From assembly GCF_000019185.1 (NCBI RefSeq), contig NC_010334.1, positions 5,057,001 to 5,121,000 on the forward strand: a stretch of DNA of 64,000 bases, in the 5' to 3' direction. Positions 18,764 through 27,726 of the stretch are shown piece by piece. Origin of the DNA: Shewanella halifaxensis HAW-EB4. GTDB lineage: Bacteria; Pseudomonadota; Gammaproteobacteria; Enterobacterales; Shewanellaceae. Made by a program: the position numbers and the translations under genes. Position 1 is the stretch's first letter; every line of letters begins with the position of its first letter. The notes under the pieces were generated by a model. That model was not told the origin of the DNA. It saw nothing but the letters and a program-made list of their open reading frames with translations, and did no database searches.

Positions 18764-19681
18764 TTACTCTGGCAGACTAAACATTATCTCTATCAACTGA
18801 CCATCACGCTCAACCATTAAGGCGACTTCTGTCATCTCCGGCAGCTGCGCCATGACTTCTAATGCCTGCCCCATATCGGTCAAGTCATAGCCATTAATCG
18901 ATTTAGCTAAATCATTCGCTTTAAAACCTGCTTGCTTAAATAGTTCACGATCTTTACCCGGATTGAGACGGTAACCCGCTAGCTCTCCACCGCTCTTAAC
19001 CGGTGAAATAGACAGATAATCGGTGATCTTACTCGGATCGGCTAAGATCTCTTCGCGAGACTGACTTAACTCAGCAGCCACGGCACGATTCTTACGGTTG
19101 TCGATAGTCTTACCTTTAGAAACGCTCTTGGCTTTTTGCAAGTGCTGATTAGCCGCGCCGTTAGTATTATATTCTAGACCATCTAACATCAAGGTCTCGT
19201 AGCGACCGCTATTAGTGATAATAATTCGGTCGGCGTAGACCTCTTTTAACGAGGCCGACGTGCCTCTGATCTTGTCACCTAAACCGTAGGTATCTTGGCT
19301 ACCGCTTGAAGCAATAACCGCTAAGCCTTTCTGTTCAGTAGTCGATGCTACTACGCCAGTCAGCTGGATAGATAAAGAGGTTTTAGGGGCATCGGTAATG
19401 ATCTCTTCAACCGGAGCGGCTTTAGGCTTAGCACCCGCGGCATCAGGCTGACCAAAAAGGGAGAGTTGTTGTAAACCGAGAATGTTGACTTGACCGCTAG
19501 CATTGCTTGCCACAGGAGTCGGCACCCAGCGTGTGGCAGCTGAGTTATCTGGAACTAACTTCCAAGTAATTTGTGCTAACAAATATAGAGCGATCAATAG
19601 CCCTAGGCCAAATACCGCCGTACTGACTGGTTTTTGAGGCACTCCAGCCGCTTTAGTTAAAAATTTATCGAATAAATCCAT
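18764..19681 (-). CDS. gspC: Type II secretion protein GspC
   Basis: A 305-residue bitopic inner-membrane protein that links the platform to the secretin. One transmembrane segment (about residues 20-42, TAVFGLGLLIALYLLAQ) precedes the homology-region domain (LSIQLTGVVAST near residue 105) and a C-terminal PDZ domain (GELAGYRLNPGKDRELF, then GYDLTDMGQALEVM). It is the first gene of the gspC-N operon. The promoter should lie in the 273 bp before it, shared with the divergent hslR. Confidence 0.94.
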   Translation of the reverse strand: MDLFDKFLTKAAGVPQKPVSTAVFGLGLLIALYLLAQITWKLVPDNSAATRWVPTPVASNASGQVNILGLQQLSLFGQPDAAGAKPKAAPVEEIITDAPKTSLSIQLTGVVASTTEQKGLAVIASSGSQDTYGLGDKIRGTSASLKEVYADRIIITNSGRYETLMLDGLEYNTNGAANQHLQKAKSVSKGKTIDNRKNRAVAAELSQSREEILADPSKITDYLSISPVKSGGELAGYRLNPGKDRELFKQAGFKANDLAKSINGYDLTDMGQALEVMAQLPEMTEVALMVERDGQLIEIMFSLPE

Positions 19682-19954
19682 ATTTAAGTGGACCCTCTTT
19701 GCAGGCCTCTGTTCTGATTATGATAATTTAGCAAATCCTGACTCATGCTAACCTACACTGCTTTTGGCAACAAGCCCATAACTGCAGCAATGTTGGCGAT
19801 AATTGAGCAGATATGCTAACTTTACGCGCCTAAAAAGGGTGTGAAGCCTGCCACTATTTTACCAGCGAGAAAGTAAAGATTTGTATATTACTGCCGAGCT
19901 TGTGAGCTTCACCCAGCATTTTAATTTAAATTAATCTAATCACTGGAGTCGCTC

Positions 19955-20353
19955 ATGAATAGCAACGAGCAACAAGCCATTCAAGTAAGGCTTGATAAAT
20001 GGCTCTGGGCCGCGCGTTTTTATAAGACGCGAGCCATCGCAAAAGAGATGATTAATGGTGGTAAAGTACACTATAACGGCCAGCGCACGAAATCGAGCAA
20101 ATATGCCGAGGTAGGTGCCACCATCAGATTAAGACAGGGCTATGACGAAAAAGAGATTGTCATCGCTAAACTGTCAGAATACCGTCAAAAAGGGTCGATA
20201 GCACAAACCCTTTATGAAGAGACACCGCAAAGTATAGCCAAACGAGAGACCTATGCCGAGCAAAGACGTTTGAATATTCTTAATAACCCCGCTCCCGATC
20301 AGAAGCCGGATAAGAAGCAACGTCGTCAGATCATGCGCTTTAAAGAAAGCTAA
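19955..20353 (+). CDS. hslR: Heat shock protein 15 (ribosome-associated, S4 domain)
   Basis: A 132-residue protein that binds free 50S subunits carrying nascent chains and helps recycle stalled ribosomes after heat stress. The S4 RNA-binding domain is visible as RLDKWLWAARFYKTRAIAKEMINGGKV split over residues 12-38. The basic C-terminus ends QKPDKKQRRQIMRFKES, as in E. coli Hsp15. GGAG lies 8 bases before the ATG. It is followed after 16 bp by hslO, the conserved hslR-hslO pair. Confidence 0.95.
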   Translation: MNSNEQQAIQVRLDKWLWAARFYKTRAIAKEMINGGKVHYNGQRTKSSKYAEVGATIRLRQGYDEKEIVIAKLSEYRQKGSIAQTLYEETPQSIAKRETYAEQRRLNILNNPAPDQKPDKKQRRQIMRFKES

Positions 20354-20369
20354 AAATTGGAAATCCGAA

Positions 20370-21242
20370 ATGAACGAACAGATGAACAAAGATAATTTAT
20401 ACCGCTACCTATTTGAAAATGCCAGCGTACGCGGTGAATTGGTACAGCTACAAAGTAGCTACCAAGAAGTACTTGCGGCACACGAATACCCATTAGTTAT
20501 TCAGAAGCTATTGGGCGAGCTAATGGCTTCAACGTCACTACTAACCGCAACATTAAAGTTTAGCGGTGACATCAGCATCCAACTGCAAGGCGATGGCCCG
20601 GTATCGTTAGCGGTAATTAACGGTAATAACCTACAACAGCTTCGTGGCGTATCACGCTGGGACGGCGAAATTAGTGATGATGCCAGCCTGCAGCAGATGT
20701 TTGGCAAAGGCTATATGGTAATCACCCTAACCCCTAATGACGGTGAACGTTACCAAGGTGTAGTTGGCTTAGATAAAGAGACCTTAGCTGAATGTTTAGA
20801 AGACTATTTCGAACAATCAGAGCAGCTACCGACTAAGATCAAGTTGTTTGCCGACACTAAGCAAGCCGCAGGCATGTTTCTGCAAGTATTGCCAACCGAC
20901 GGTAACCACAACGAAGAATTTGAACACCTATCGATACTCACTGAAACCGTTAAGCAAGATGAGCTATTCACTCTTGAAGTCGAAGAGATATTACACCGCT
21001 TATACCACGAGGAAGAAGTGCGTTTATTTGAGCCTGTAGCAGTCACATTCAAATGCACCTGCTCAAGAGAGCGTAGTGCACAGGCGATTCGCACCGTAGC
21101 AAAAGAAGAGATCTACTCAATTCTTGCAGAGTTAGGCAAGGTAGAGATGGGCTGTGAATATTGCAATAGCAAGTATGCCTTCGGCGCAATCGACGTTGAA
21201 GCTATCTATGCCAATGCAGCAAGTAGTGACGTTACTCAATAA
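20370..21242 (+). CDS. hslO: Redox-regulated holdase chaperone Hsp33
   Basis: A 290-residue cytoplasmic chaperone activated when oxidation and unfolding release zinc. The C-terminal zinc switch is complete: CTC near residue 229 and CEYC at 262-265. The N-terminal core has GELMASTSLLTATLKFSGDI and FGKGYMVITL. An alternative ATG lies 4 codons downstream. It is paired with hslR and closes with a strong terminator. Confidence 0.96.
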   Translation: MNEQMNKDNLYRYLFENASVRGELVQLQSSYQEVLAAHEYPLVIQKLLGELMASTSLLTATLKFSGDISIQLQGDGPVSLAVINGNNLQQLRGVSRWDGEISDDASLQQMFGKGYMVITLTPNDGERYQGVVGLDKETLAECLEDYFEQSEQLPTKIKLFADTKQAAGMFLQVLPTDGNHNEEFEHLSILTETVKQDELFTLEVEEILHRLYHEEEVRLFEPVAVTFKCTCSRERSAQAIRTVAKEEIYSILAELGKVEMGCEYCNSKYAFGAIDVEAIYANAASSDVTQ

Positions 21243-21266
21243 TTATTGAGAGCGGCAACCTAAATT

Positions 21267-21292
21267 AAAGGCGCTCATTGAGCGCCTTTTTT
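21267..21292 (+). terminator. Terminator after hslO
   Basis: The stem AAAGGCGCT / AGCGCCTTT is perfectly paired with a 5-nt loop and followed by T. It begins 25 bp past the hslO stop. Confidence 0.9.
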
Positions 21293-21473
21293 ATTCTAAA
21301 CTTCGCCCTCTAAATACTCAAAAACTTCAAGAAAAGTGTTTTCACTTCACTTTTTTGTGTTTTTTTTGATCTTGCCCACATATTCATATCTGCATACGTT
21401 ACAATCGCCCTAAATAAAAGCTGGCACTATAGATCAGCATCTAATTCTGACCTCACTGATGGAGACCTTACCG

Positions 21474-23015
21474 ATGGCGGATGGATCAAACCGCGAGTAT
21501 CTTAACCTTTCAACAGGCCAGCTTGTCGAGCTTGCGTTAGCACGCGGGGAAGGCGAATTGACCGCAAATGGCGCTTTAGTTGCAAAGACTGGTGAACGTT
21601 CAGGTCGTTCCCCTAACGACCGCTTTATCGTCAAAGAGCCGGGCTCTGAAACCGATATCGAATGGGGCTCAGTCAACAAGCCTTTCGAAGCCGATGCGTT
21701 TACTGCGCTTTGGAACCGAGTTGAAACCTTTCTGGCAGATAAAGACACTTTCGTATCGAACCTCGAAGTCGGTGCGAGCAAAGAGCACTACCAGCCAGTA
21801 AAAGTCACCACTCAGTATGCTTGGCACCAACTATTTGCTCGCAATCTATTCATCGTACCAGAAGAGTTTAACGCCGCCGACAAGCCCGTGTGGCAGATCA
21901 TGAATGCACCCGATTTCGAGTGTGTTCCTGAGCGCGACGGTACTCACTCTGATGCCACCGTTATTATCAACTTCGCCGAACGCAAAGTGCTTTTAGCAGG
22001 GCTTAAGTACGCTGGTGAAATGAAAAAGTCGATGTTCTCGGTACAGAACTTTCTGCTACCCGCTAAAGGCGTACTGCCGATGCATTGCTCGGCAAACGTC
22101 GGCAACGATGGCGATACCACTCTGTTCTTCGGCCTATCTGGTACGGGTAAAACCACTCTTTCGGCAGATCCTAAGCGCTTCCTTATTGGTGATGATGAAC
22201 ACGGCTGGGCGCCCGGTGGTGTATTCAACATCGAAGGCGGTTGCTACGCAAAATGTATCGACCTAAGCCAGAAGAACGAACCCGTTATCTGGGATGCCAT
22301 CCGCTTTGGTACCGTGCTTGAAAACGTCGTGACCGATGAAAATCGTGTTCCTGACTACAGCAACTCAACACTGACTGAAAACACGCGTGCAGCATATCCT
22401 CTTGAGCATATTGCGCAGCGTAAACTGGATAACTGCGGCGCAGAGCCACACGCGGTTGTGTTCTTAACCTGTGACGTTTCAGGCGTATTACCGCCTGTAT
22501 CTAAGCTCACTAAAGAGCAAGCGGCTTATCACTTCTTGTCGGGTTATACCGCTAAGGTGGGCTCTACTGAGATGGGGTCAACAGCCGCGATTCAGTCGAC
22601 GTTCTCTACCTGTTTTGGTGCGCCGTTCTTTCCACGTCCAGCGGGTGTTTATGCTGAACTACTGATGAAGCGTATCGAGTCTTTTGGTAGCCAAGTTTAC
22701 CTCGTAAACACTGGCTGGACCGGCGGTCCACATGGCATTGGTAAGCGTTTTGATATCCCAACGACCCGTGCCATTGTCGATGCCATCGTAAGCGGTGAGC
22801 TAAAAGATGTTGAGACTGAGTACCTAGAGAAGCTAAACCTTCATGTGCCGGTTGCAATTTCAGGCGTAGACAGCAAGCTGCTTAACCCAATCAACACATG
22901 GGAAGATAAGGCTCAGTATGCCGAGTTTGCTCAGCATCTTGCCGACAGCTTTAAGGCTAACTTCGAGAAGTATCAGGTACCAGATTCAATCAAGGATGCT
23001 GGCCCTAACGCTTAA
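21474..23015 (+). CDS. pckA: Phosphoenolpyruvate carboxykinase (ATP)
   Basis: A 513-residue gluconeogenic enzyme: oxaloacetate + ATP gives PEP + CO2 + ADP. The P-loop is [11 protein letters not shown] near residue 224. Metal and substrate motifs include [20 protein letters not shown] and the specific RSPNDRF near residue 46. The ATG at 21474 is chosen because GGAG lies 9 bases upstream; a start at 21459 would overlap that ribosome site. It is a single gene bounded by terminators. Confidence 0.96.
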
Positions 23016-23085
23016 TGGCGTGATGCCTAGCACTCAATCTTGAGCGTAGCTCACATTAGAGATGACATTAGAGATTGCGTTCGAG

Positions 23086-23121
23086 AATAAAAAATCCCAG
23101 CCTAGGCTGGGATTTTTTATT
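23086..23121. terminator. Perfect 36-bp palindromic terminator after pckA
   Basis: The 18-bp arms around TCCCAGCCT/AGGCTGGGA match exactly, with A and T runs on either side, so it can act in both directions. It is about 70 bp past the pckA stop. Confidence 0.9.
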
Positions 23122-23220
23122 GCCTAAGACCAAGCGGCGTAACCTACTTATAAATAGCTAAAAATATCAAACAAACCATCTTCCTCTCCAACCTCAATAT
23201 GTAAAGCCTCGCAAACTTAA

Positions 23221-23281
23221 AGTAAAGCATGCTTGACTTATAATTGATAACCCTCTAAAGTTTAAGTCAAGCTTACTTTAC
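23221..23281. promoter_or_regulatory. Pair of inverted operator-like repeats before the membrane protein/XRE unit
   Basis: AGTAAAGCATGCTTGACTTA at 23221-23240 recurs in inverted, slightly changed form at 23261-23281 (complement reads GTAAAGTAAGCTTGACTTAAA). Each arm holds a TTGACT that could be a -35 element. The arrangement suggests autoregulation by the XRE protein encoded downstream. The rest of the 308-bp gap before 23325 shows only the pckA terminator. Confidence 0.55.
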
Positions 23282-23324
23282 ATTAATAGAGTAAAAGACA
23301 CGCAATACATAAGGAACTGTAACC

Positions 23325-23747
23325 ATGAAGATCATCGAAGCTATCTGCGCCAAGGGCCTGCCAAAGCGCGACCTTAAAAATGCCAATCGAGTTAATCTGC
23401 TTGCGCTCTTTTGGGTCCTCACACTAATGATAAGCACCTTTTTAAGTGAGAATGAATTACTAAACAGCGGGCTATTAATCACCTTAGCATTTTGCATTCA
23501 TACGCTTATCGGTATCGCCATGTTGGTATCCTATCGCCACTTTCTGGTACAACTCGATGAGATGGAGCGCAAGGTTCAGTTAGATGCACTCGCTTTGTCT
23601 GTAGGGGTCGCCATTATTAGCTTTTCCAGCTATTCAATATTGGAAAATAGCGCTATTGTGCCGCCTCTCAATGCTGCATATCTCATTGTGTTAATCGCTT
23701 TGACCTATATCGTTGGCATTATTAAAGGAAGGATCAGTTACCGATGA
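23325..23747 (+). CDS. Four-helix membrane protein of unknown function, partner of XRE regulator
   Basis: A 140-residue protein with about four transmembrane segments (roughly residues 25-43, 47-68, 85-105 and 114-133) and short loops. QLDEMERKVQLDALAL between helices 2 and 3 is the only hydrophilic stretch of note. It overlaps the following XRE gene by 4 bases (ATGA). Small membrane proteins coupled to short Cro/CI-type regulators are common, but their roles are mostly unknown. No function can be assigned. Confidence 0.75.
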   Translation: MKIIEAICAKGLPKRDLKNANRVNLLALFWVLTLMISTFLSENELLNSGLLITLAFCIHTLIGIAMLVSYRHFLVQLDEMERKVQLDALALSVGVAIISFSSYSILENSAIVPPLNAAYLIVLIALTYIVGIIKGRISYR

Positions 23748-23953
23748 AAAACCGTCTAAAAGTGCTCAGAGCCGAGCGCGACTGGACTCAAGCCGACTTG
23801 GCTGAAAAACTAGAGGTGTCGCGCCAAACCATCAACGCCATAGAAAAGGGCAAATATGATCCGAGTCTACCCTTAGCCTTTAAAGTTGCTCGGTTATTTG
23901 AGATGCCAATTGAAGCCATTTTTGAGGACGAAACTGAACTCACCATGAGTTAG
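23744..23953 (+). CDS. Short XRE-family helix-turn-helix regulator
   Basis: A 69-residue Cro/CI-type DNA-binding protein. The helix-turn-helix is WTQADLAEKLEVSRQTINAIE over residues 15-35, with the family ending KYDPSLPLAFKVARLF. It is translationally coupled to the membrane protein and is a likely repressor of the pair through the inverted repeats at 23221-23281. Confidence 0.88.
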   Translation: MKNRLKVLRAERDWTQADLAEKLEVSRQTINAIEKGKYDPSLPLAFKVARLFEMPIEAIFEDETELTMS

Positions 23954-24010
23954 ACGAATGACATTCAAGCACGACTTGATGCATGGTCTTCCCAAAATGC
24001 ACACTATAGG

Positions 24011-24045
24011 TAGGCCTTAGGTTTCTCCCCGAAATCTAAGGCCTA
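24011..24045. terminator. Long hairpin after the XRE gene
   Basis: TAGGCCTTAGGTTTC pairs with GAAATCTAAGGCCTA with a single mismatch around a 5-nt loop. It has no proper T run, so it may be a processed 3' end or weak terminator rather than a standard rho-independent one. Confidence 0.45.
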
Positions 24046-24170
24046 TCCATATCTGCATAAGATCACCCAAGCGCATATTTTGAAACAGTTACGCAGTTGC
24101 ACTTATCGATATTTTATTGAAAGATAACGGCCTAATAATAATTAAAATAGCTAAAAATGGGTACCCGACT

Positions 24171-26012
24171 ATGCGCTTAACTTCCCTATCGGCCATCGCC
24201 TTATTGGCGGCCAGCACCAGCGGTTACTGTTCCGCGGCAGCTCAAACAAGTACGACGCCTCAACTAGCAAACACCTATATCAACGATGAGATTTTGCCGC
24301 CGCTCACCTCTTGGCACGGTGGCAGTGAATCTCTCATCCTAGCGGCAGATTCAAAATGGGCGACACCATTTGAGCAAAACGGCCTTAAGACTAGCCCGAG
24401 CTATGATGAAACCTTTGCCTGGTTAGACAAACTGATAGCCGAGAGCGAGATGCTTAAGAAGGTGAGCATAGGCAAGAGCCCACAAGGTCGTGAGATCTGG
24501 ATGATTGTCGCCTCCAAAGAGGGAGCGGAAGACGCAACTGCTTTAGCAAGTAATGGCAAACCGACCTTGCTAGCACAGGCAGGGATCCACTCAGGGGAAA
24601 TTGACGGCAAAGATGCCGGCATGATGTTACTACGCGACATGGTGTTTAATGGCAAGGCTGAGCTACTTAATAACGCCAACCTACTGTTTGTACCAATTTT
24701 CAGTGTTGATGGCCATGAACGCTCAACTGAATATAACCGCGTCAATCAGCGAGGCCCGGTTAACATGGGCTGGCGCACCACAGCGCAAAACCTCAACCTT
24801 AACCGTGATTATGCCAAAGCCGACACGCCCGAAATGCAACATATGCTGCGAGCCATCAATATTTGGCAGCCGGATCTCTATATCGACGTGCACGTTACCG
24901 ACGGCATCGACTATCAATACGACGTCACTTTTGGCTACAACTTAGCCCAAGGACAAAGCCCTGCGATCTACAATTGGCTAGAGAATAGCTATCGCCCAAT
25001 GATTGAGTCTGCACTGTCTGAACAAGGTCACATTCCCGGTCCTTTAGTGTTTGCCATAGACAATACCGACATCACCAAGGGAATGTCATTGTGGAACGCA
25101 AGCCCGCGCTTTTCTAATGGTTATGGCGACGCTCGCCACCTACCCACAATTTTGATTGAAAATCACAGCCTAAAGCCCTTTAAGCAACGGGTGCTAGGTA
25201 CTTATGTGATGCTCGAATCCAGCCTTAAAGCGATAGCCGACGATAGCACTAAGCTAATATCCGCCATTCAGCAGGACAGGTATCGATACTCACCTAGAGT
25301 GACCCTCACTTGGCAACAGGAGCAGCAAGCACAAGGCTGGGATTTTAAGGGAATAGGTTACACGTTAGAACAAAGCGCTATTAGTGGTAACGAGATTGTG
25401 CGCTGGAATGGTGAGCCACAGCTTTACCCAAACTTGCCCGTTATTGGTGGGACTAAGGCCGATATCAAAGTGAGCCGCCCAGACGCTTATTATATTCCAC
25501 CGCAGTGGCAAGAGGTGATTGAACGCTTAAGTGTTCATGGCATTCGCATGACCACGCTAGATAAGCCTGCAGAGCTTAAGCTGCAGCAATATCAATTTAC
25601 CAACCCAAGCTTTAACAACAGTGATTATGAAGGGCGTCAACAGGTCAAGGCCGAGGTCACTAGCCACGGGGTCGATGTAAAATTGCCTGCGGGTACGGTA
25701 CGTATCGATACCAAGCAACCCTTAGGCGATCTCGCCATCTTGCTGCTGGAGCCGCAATCGCCGGATTCACTGTTCCAGTGGGGCTTCTTTAATCCAATAT
25801 TCACCCGTACCGAGTATATTGAAAACTACGCGGTAGAGCCGTTGGCGGCAAAGATGTTAAAGGATGAGCCAGCACTACAAGCCGAGTTTGATAAGGCACT
25901 TAACGATCCGGAATTTGCTGCCAACCCTAGAGCCCGGTTACGCTGGTTCTATGAGCGTAGCCCCTACTTTGATAATCAATACCTAAAGTACCCAGTGCTT
26001 CGTGGTTTATAG
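24171..26012 (+). CDS. Secreted M14-family zinc carboxypeptidase
   Basis: A 613-residue exported peptidase. From ATG 24171 the N-terminus MRLTSLSAIALLAASTSG is a signal peptide; an upstream frame from 24117 would bury it. Zinc ligands are visible in AGIHSGEIDGKDAG (H and E) and DVHVTDGIDY (H). The substrate-binding NLNRDYAKADTPEMQ lies near residue 205. A long C-terminal part (about 390-613) is of the type seen in large bacterial M14 proteins. It probably degrades peptides in the periplasm or outside the cell and is a possible type II secretion client (inference). Confidence 0.85.
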   Translation: MRLTSLSAIALLAASTSGYCSAAAQTSTTPQLANTYINDEILPPLTSWHGGSESLILAADSKWATPFEQNGLKTSPSYDETFAWLDKLIAESEMLKKVSIGKSPQGREIWMIVASKEGAEDATALASNGKPTLLAQAGIHSGEIDGKDAGMMLLRDMVFNGKAELLNNANLLFVPIFSVDGHERSTEYNRVNQRGPVNMGWRTTAQNLNLNRDYAKADTPEMQHMLRAINIWQPDLYIDVHVTDGIDYQYDVTFGYNLAQGQSPAIYNWLENSYRPMIESALSEQGHIPGPLVFAIDNTDITKGMSLWNASPRFSNGYGDARHLPTILIENHSLKPFKQRVLGTYVMLESSLKAIADDSTKLISAIQQDRYRYSPRVTLTWQQEQQAQGWDFKGIGYTLEQSAISGNEIVRWNGEPQLYPNLPVIGGTKADIKVSRPDAYYIPPQWQEVIERLSVHGIRMTTLDKPAELKLQQYQFTNPSFNNSDYEGRQQVKAEVTSHGVDVKLPAGTVRIDTKQPLGDLAILLLEPQSPDSLFQWGFFNPIFTRTEYIENYAVEPLAAKMLKDEPALQAEFDKALNDPEFAANPRARLRWFYERSPYFDNQYLKYPVLRGL

Positions 26013-26023
26013 CGTTTAAAGCA

Positions 26024-26058
26024 AAGAACCCAGTTTAAGCTGGGTTCTTGGGTTTTGT
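26024..26058 (+). terminator. Terminator after the M14 peptidase
   Basis: AAGAACCCAG / CTGGGTTCTT has a 6-nt loop followed by GGGTTTTGTTTT. It starts 12 bp after the stop codon. Confidence 0.8.
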
Positions 26059-26064
26059 TTTCAG

Positions 26065-26470
26065 CCCTAAACCACCTACTTCAGTAGGTGATTATCATCA
26101 ATTAAGCTTTACCTGAAATAAAACGAATGAAAGTTATGGAGTAGGCTATGTTTAATGGCTTATTAGCACACCGACTTTTTGTTGAAGAGAAAGTATCCAT
26201 GAAGGCTCGCTTATCGCATCCCTGCGACACATGGCTTATAAGCTCATTTAAACATATCCACGTTAGACTCAGCGATACAGTTAAGCTTTGCTAGAAGTGC
26301 TGTGCAAGCTTCTAAATCAGGGATGATTTAGCCCATGTTTGAATAAAAGGCCTATAGGGATATATTTGCGGCGTCTTGCTAAAGCAGGATAGGAAAGCTC
26401 CCTTCTAGGGAGTCTGCTTTGTAACATATGGGCAAAGCCACCTTCTTCAGAAGGTGGATTCTTTACTTAT
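26065..26470. mobile_element. Hairpin-bounded IS200/IS605-like relic or non-autonomous element
   Basis: This 400-bp stretch lacks a convincing gene but is bounded by two matching hairpins: CCACCTACTTCAGTAGGTG at 26072-26090 and CCACCTTCTTCAGAAGGTGG at 26438-26457, both with a TTCA loop. Subterminal hairpins of this kind mark the ends of IS200/IS605 elements, which have no terminal inverted repeats. Just inside the right hairpin is a second stem (CTCCCT / AGGGAG, about 26399-26412), in the position of a TnpB-associated RNA scaffold. A 48-codon frame at 26148-26294 with GGAG upstream has no recognisable relatives. Exact ends and family are inferred. Confidence 0.5.
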
Positions 26471-26519
26471 TACTCAAATTTGGGCTTAACTTACCAGCAT
26501 TAGCCTCTAGGTGCTGTTT

Positions 26520-27323
26520 TTAAGGCTTTTTAGTGGCTGATATCGCGTAGGTTAACGGCAGGCGCTGGCCCTGTTGCTCAACAAAATAGCGTTGACGTTG
26601 TTCAGTGCCTTGCGGCAATTCCACCTCTACCGTTTCTTCAGTTAAGCCTTCGAAACAGTTGTAGGGGCTAAAGGGGAATTCATTGAAGCTGTTTACCTCA
26701 AGGCCAGCCTTGATGAGCGCATTAATCACATCGGACAACGAGTGCGACCAACTCATAAAGGTATTGGTATCGTCATTAGCGTTCTCGGTATAGGTCACTT
26801 CATCCTCTACGTCTGGCGCATCTTGGTGAAAATAGCTATAGCCTTCAAATACCGCCTGAGCAGGATGGAACTCCACCATATAAAACTGACCACCAGCCAC
26901 CAGCTTACTCGCGATAACTTGTGTCCACTTATCGAGATCCGGTAGCCAAACAATCGCACCGTAGGAAGTAAACACCAGATCAAATTGCTGTGCTACACGT
27001 TCTGTCACGCTATAAACATCGCAGCAGATAAATTCAGCATTCAGTTCTGCCTGCTCGGCAAGCGAGCGAGCTTGAGTGATAGCCGCTGATGATAGATCGA
27101 CGCCGGTAACATTGGCGCCCATCCGAGCCCACGACAAGGTATCCAAGCCAAAGTGACACTGAAGATGCAGTAGGCTTTTACCTTTTACCTCTAAGTGAGC
27201 CAGCTCTATCTCTTGCAGTGAACTCGCTCCCTTAAGGAAACCTGCGACATCATAAAACTCAGACATCACGTGAGTCTGTACACGCCTATCCCAGCCTTGT
27301 TGGTTAACCGATAAATAATCCAT
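26520..27323 (-). CDS. Class I SAM-dependent methyltransferase
   Basis: A 267-residue Rossmann-fold methyltransferase. Motif I is LLHLQCHFGLDTLSWARMGA, with VTGVDLSSAAI as the acidic end of strand 2, near residues 50-85. FDLVFTSYGAIVWLPDLDKW is motif IV and post-motif. The substrate cannot be read from the sequence. It stands alone on the minus strand between the hairpin element and the tandem repeat array, whose edge is 52 bp before its start codon. Confidence 0.85.
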   Translation of the reverse strand: MDYLSVNQQGWDRRVQTHVMSEFYDVAGFLKGASSLQEIELAHLEVKGKSLLHLQCHFGLDTLSWARMGANVTGVDLSSAAITQARSLAEQAELNAEFICCDVYSVTERVAQQFDLVFTSYGAIVWLPDLDKWTQVIASKLVAGGQFYMVEFHPAQAVFEGYSYFHQDAPDVEDEVTYTENANDDTNTFMSWSHSLSDVINALIKAGLEVNSFNEFPFSPYNCFEGLTEETVEVELPQGTEQRQRYFVEQQGQRLPLTYAISATKKP

Positions 27324-27374
27324 CTCTGTTTCCCTACATAATTTTAAATCTTAGATTCTAGGCTTGAGCATTAG

Positions 27375-27480
27375 TAGGTTCTAGGTTCTAGGTTCTAGGT
27401 TCTAGGTTCTAGGTTCTAGGTTCTAGGTTCTAGGTTCTAGGTTCTAGGTTCTAGGTTCTAGGTTCTAGGTTCTAGGTTCT
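27375..27480. repeat. 15 tandem copies of the heptamer TAGGTTC
   Basis: Fifteen exact 7-bp units plus one base fill 106 bp with no interruption; degenerate copies (TTCTAGGCT) lie at 27354-27364. The array sits in the 403-bp gap between the divergent methyltransferase and lipoprotein genes, 52 bp from the methyltransferase start. Perfect arrays like this usually vary in copy number by slippage. Nothing else was recognised in the gap except the lipoprotein ribosome site. Confidence 0.97.
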
Positions 27481-27726
27481 GCACTTTCAGCCAAGCCTTT
27501 GAGTAAATTAACTAATAATTGCACTTCCATCATAGTAAGTGAGGAAATTTACTACTAAGACAGCCAGCAACACAAAGATAACACATTCAAAACAATTAGA
27601 TAACTTGTTGGCATGGTTACTGCTTATTCAGAGACAGATAAACATTAAAAGCAGCTTTGTTAAGCCTGCACTTAGATCTTGAGACGCTTAGACCTTAAGA
27701 TCAAAATAATAAAAGGAAGTTACCCG

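Noticed and set aside
27375..27480. CRISPR-like array
   Set aside because: The repeat is a 7-bp direct tandem repeat without spacers.
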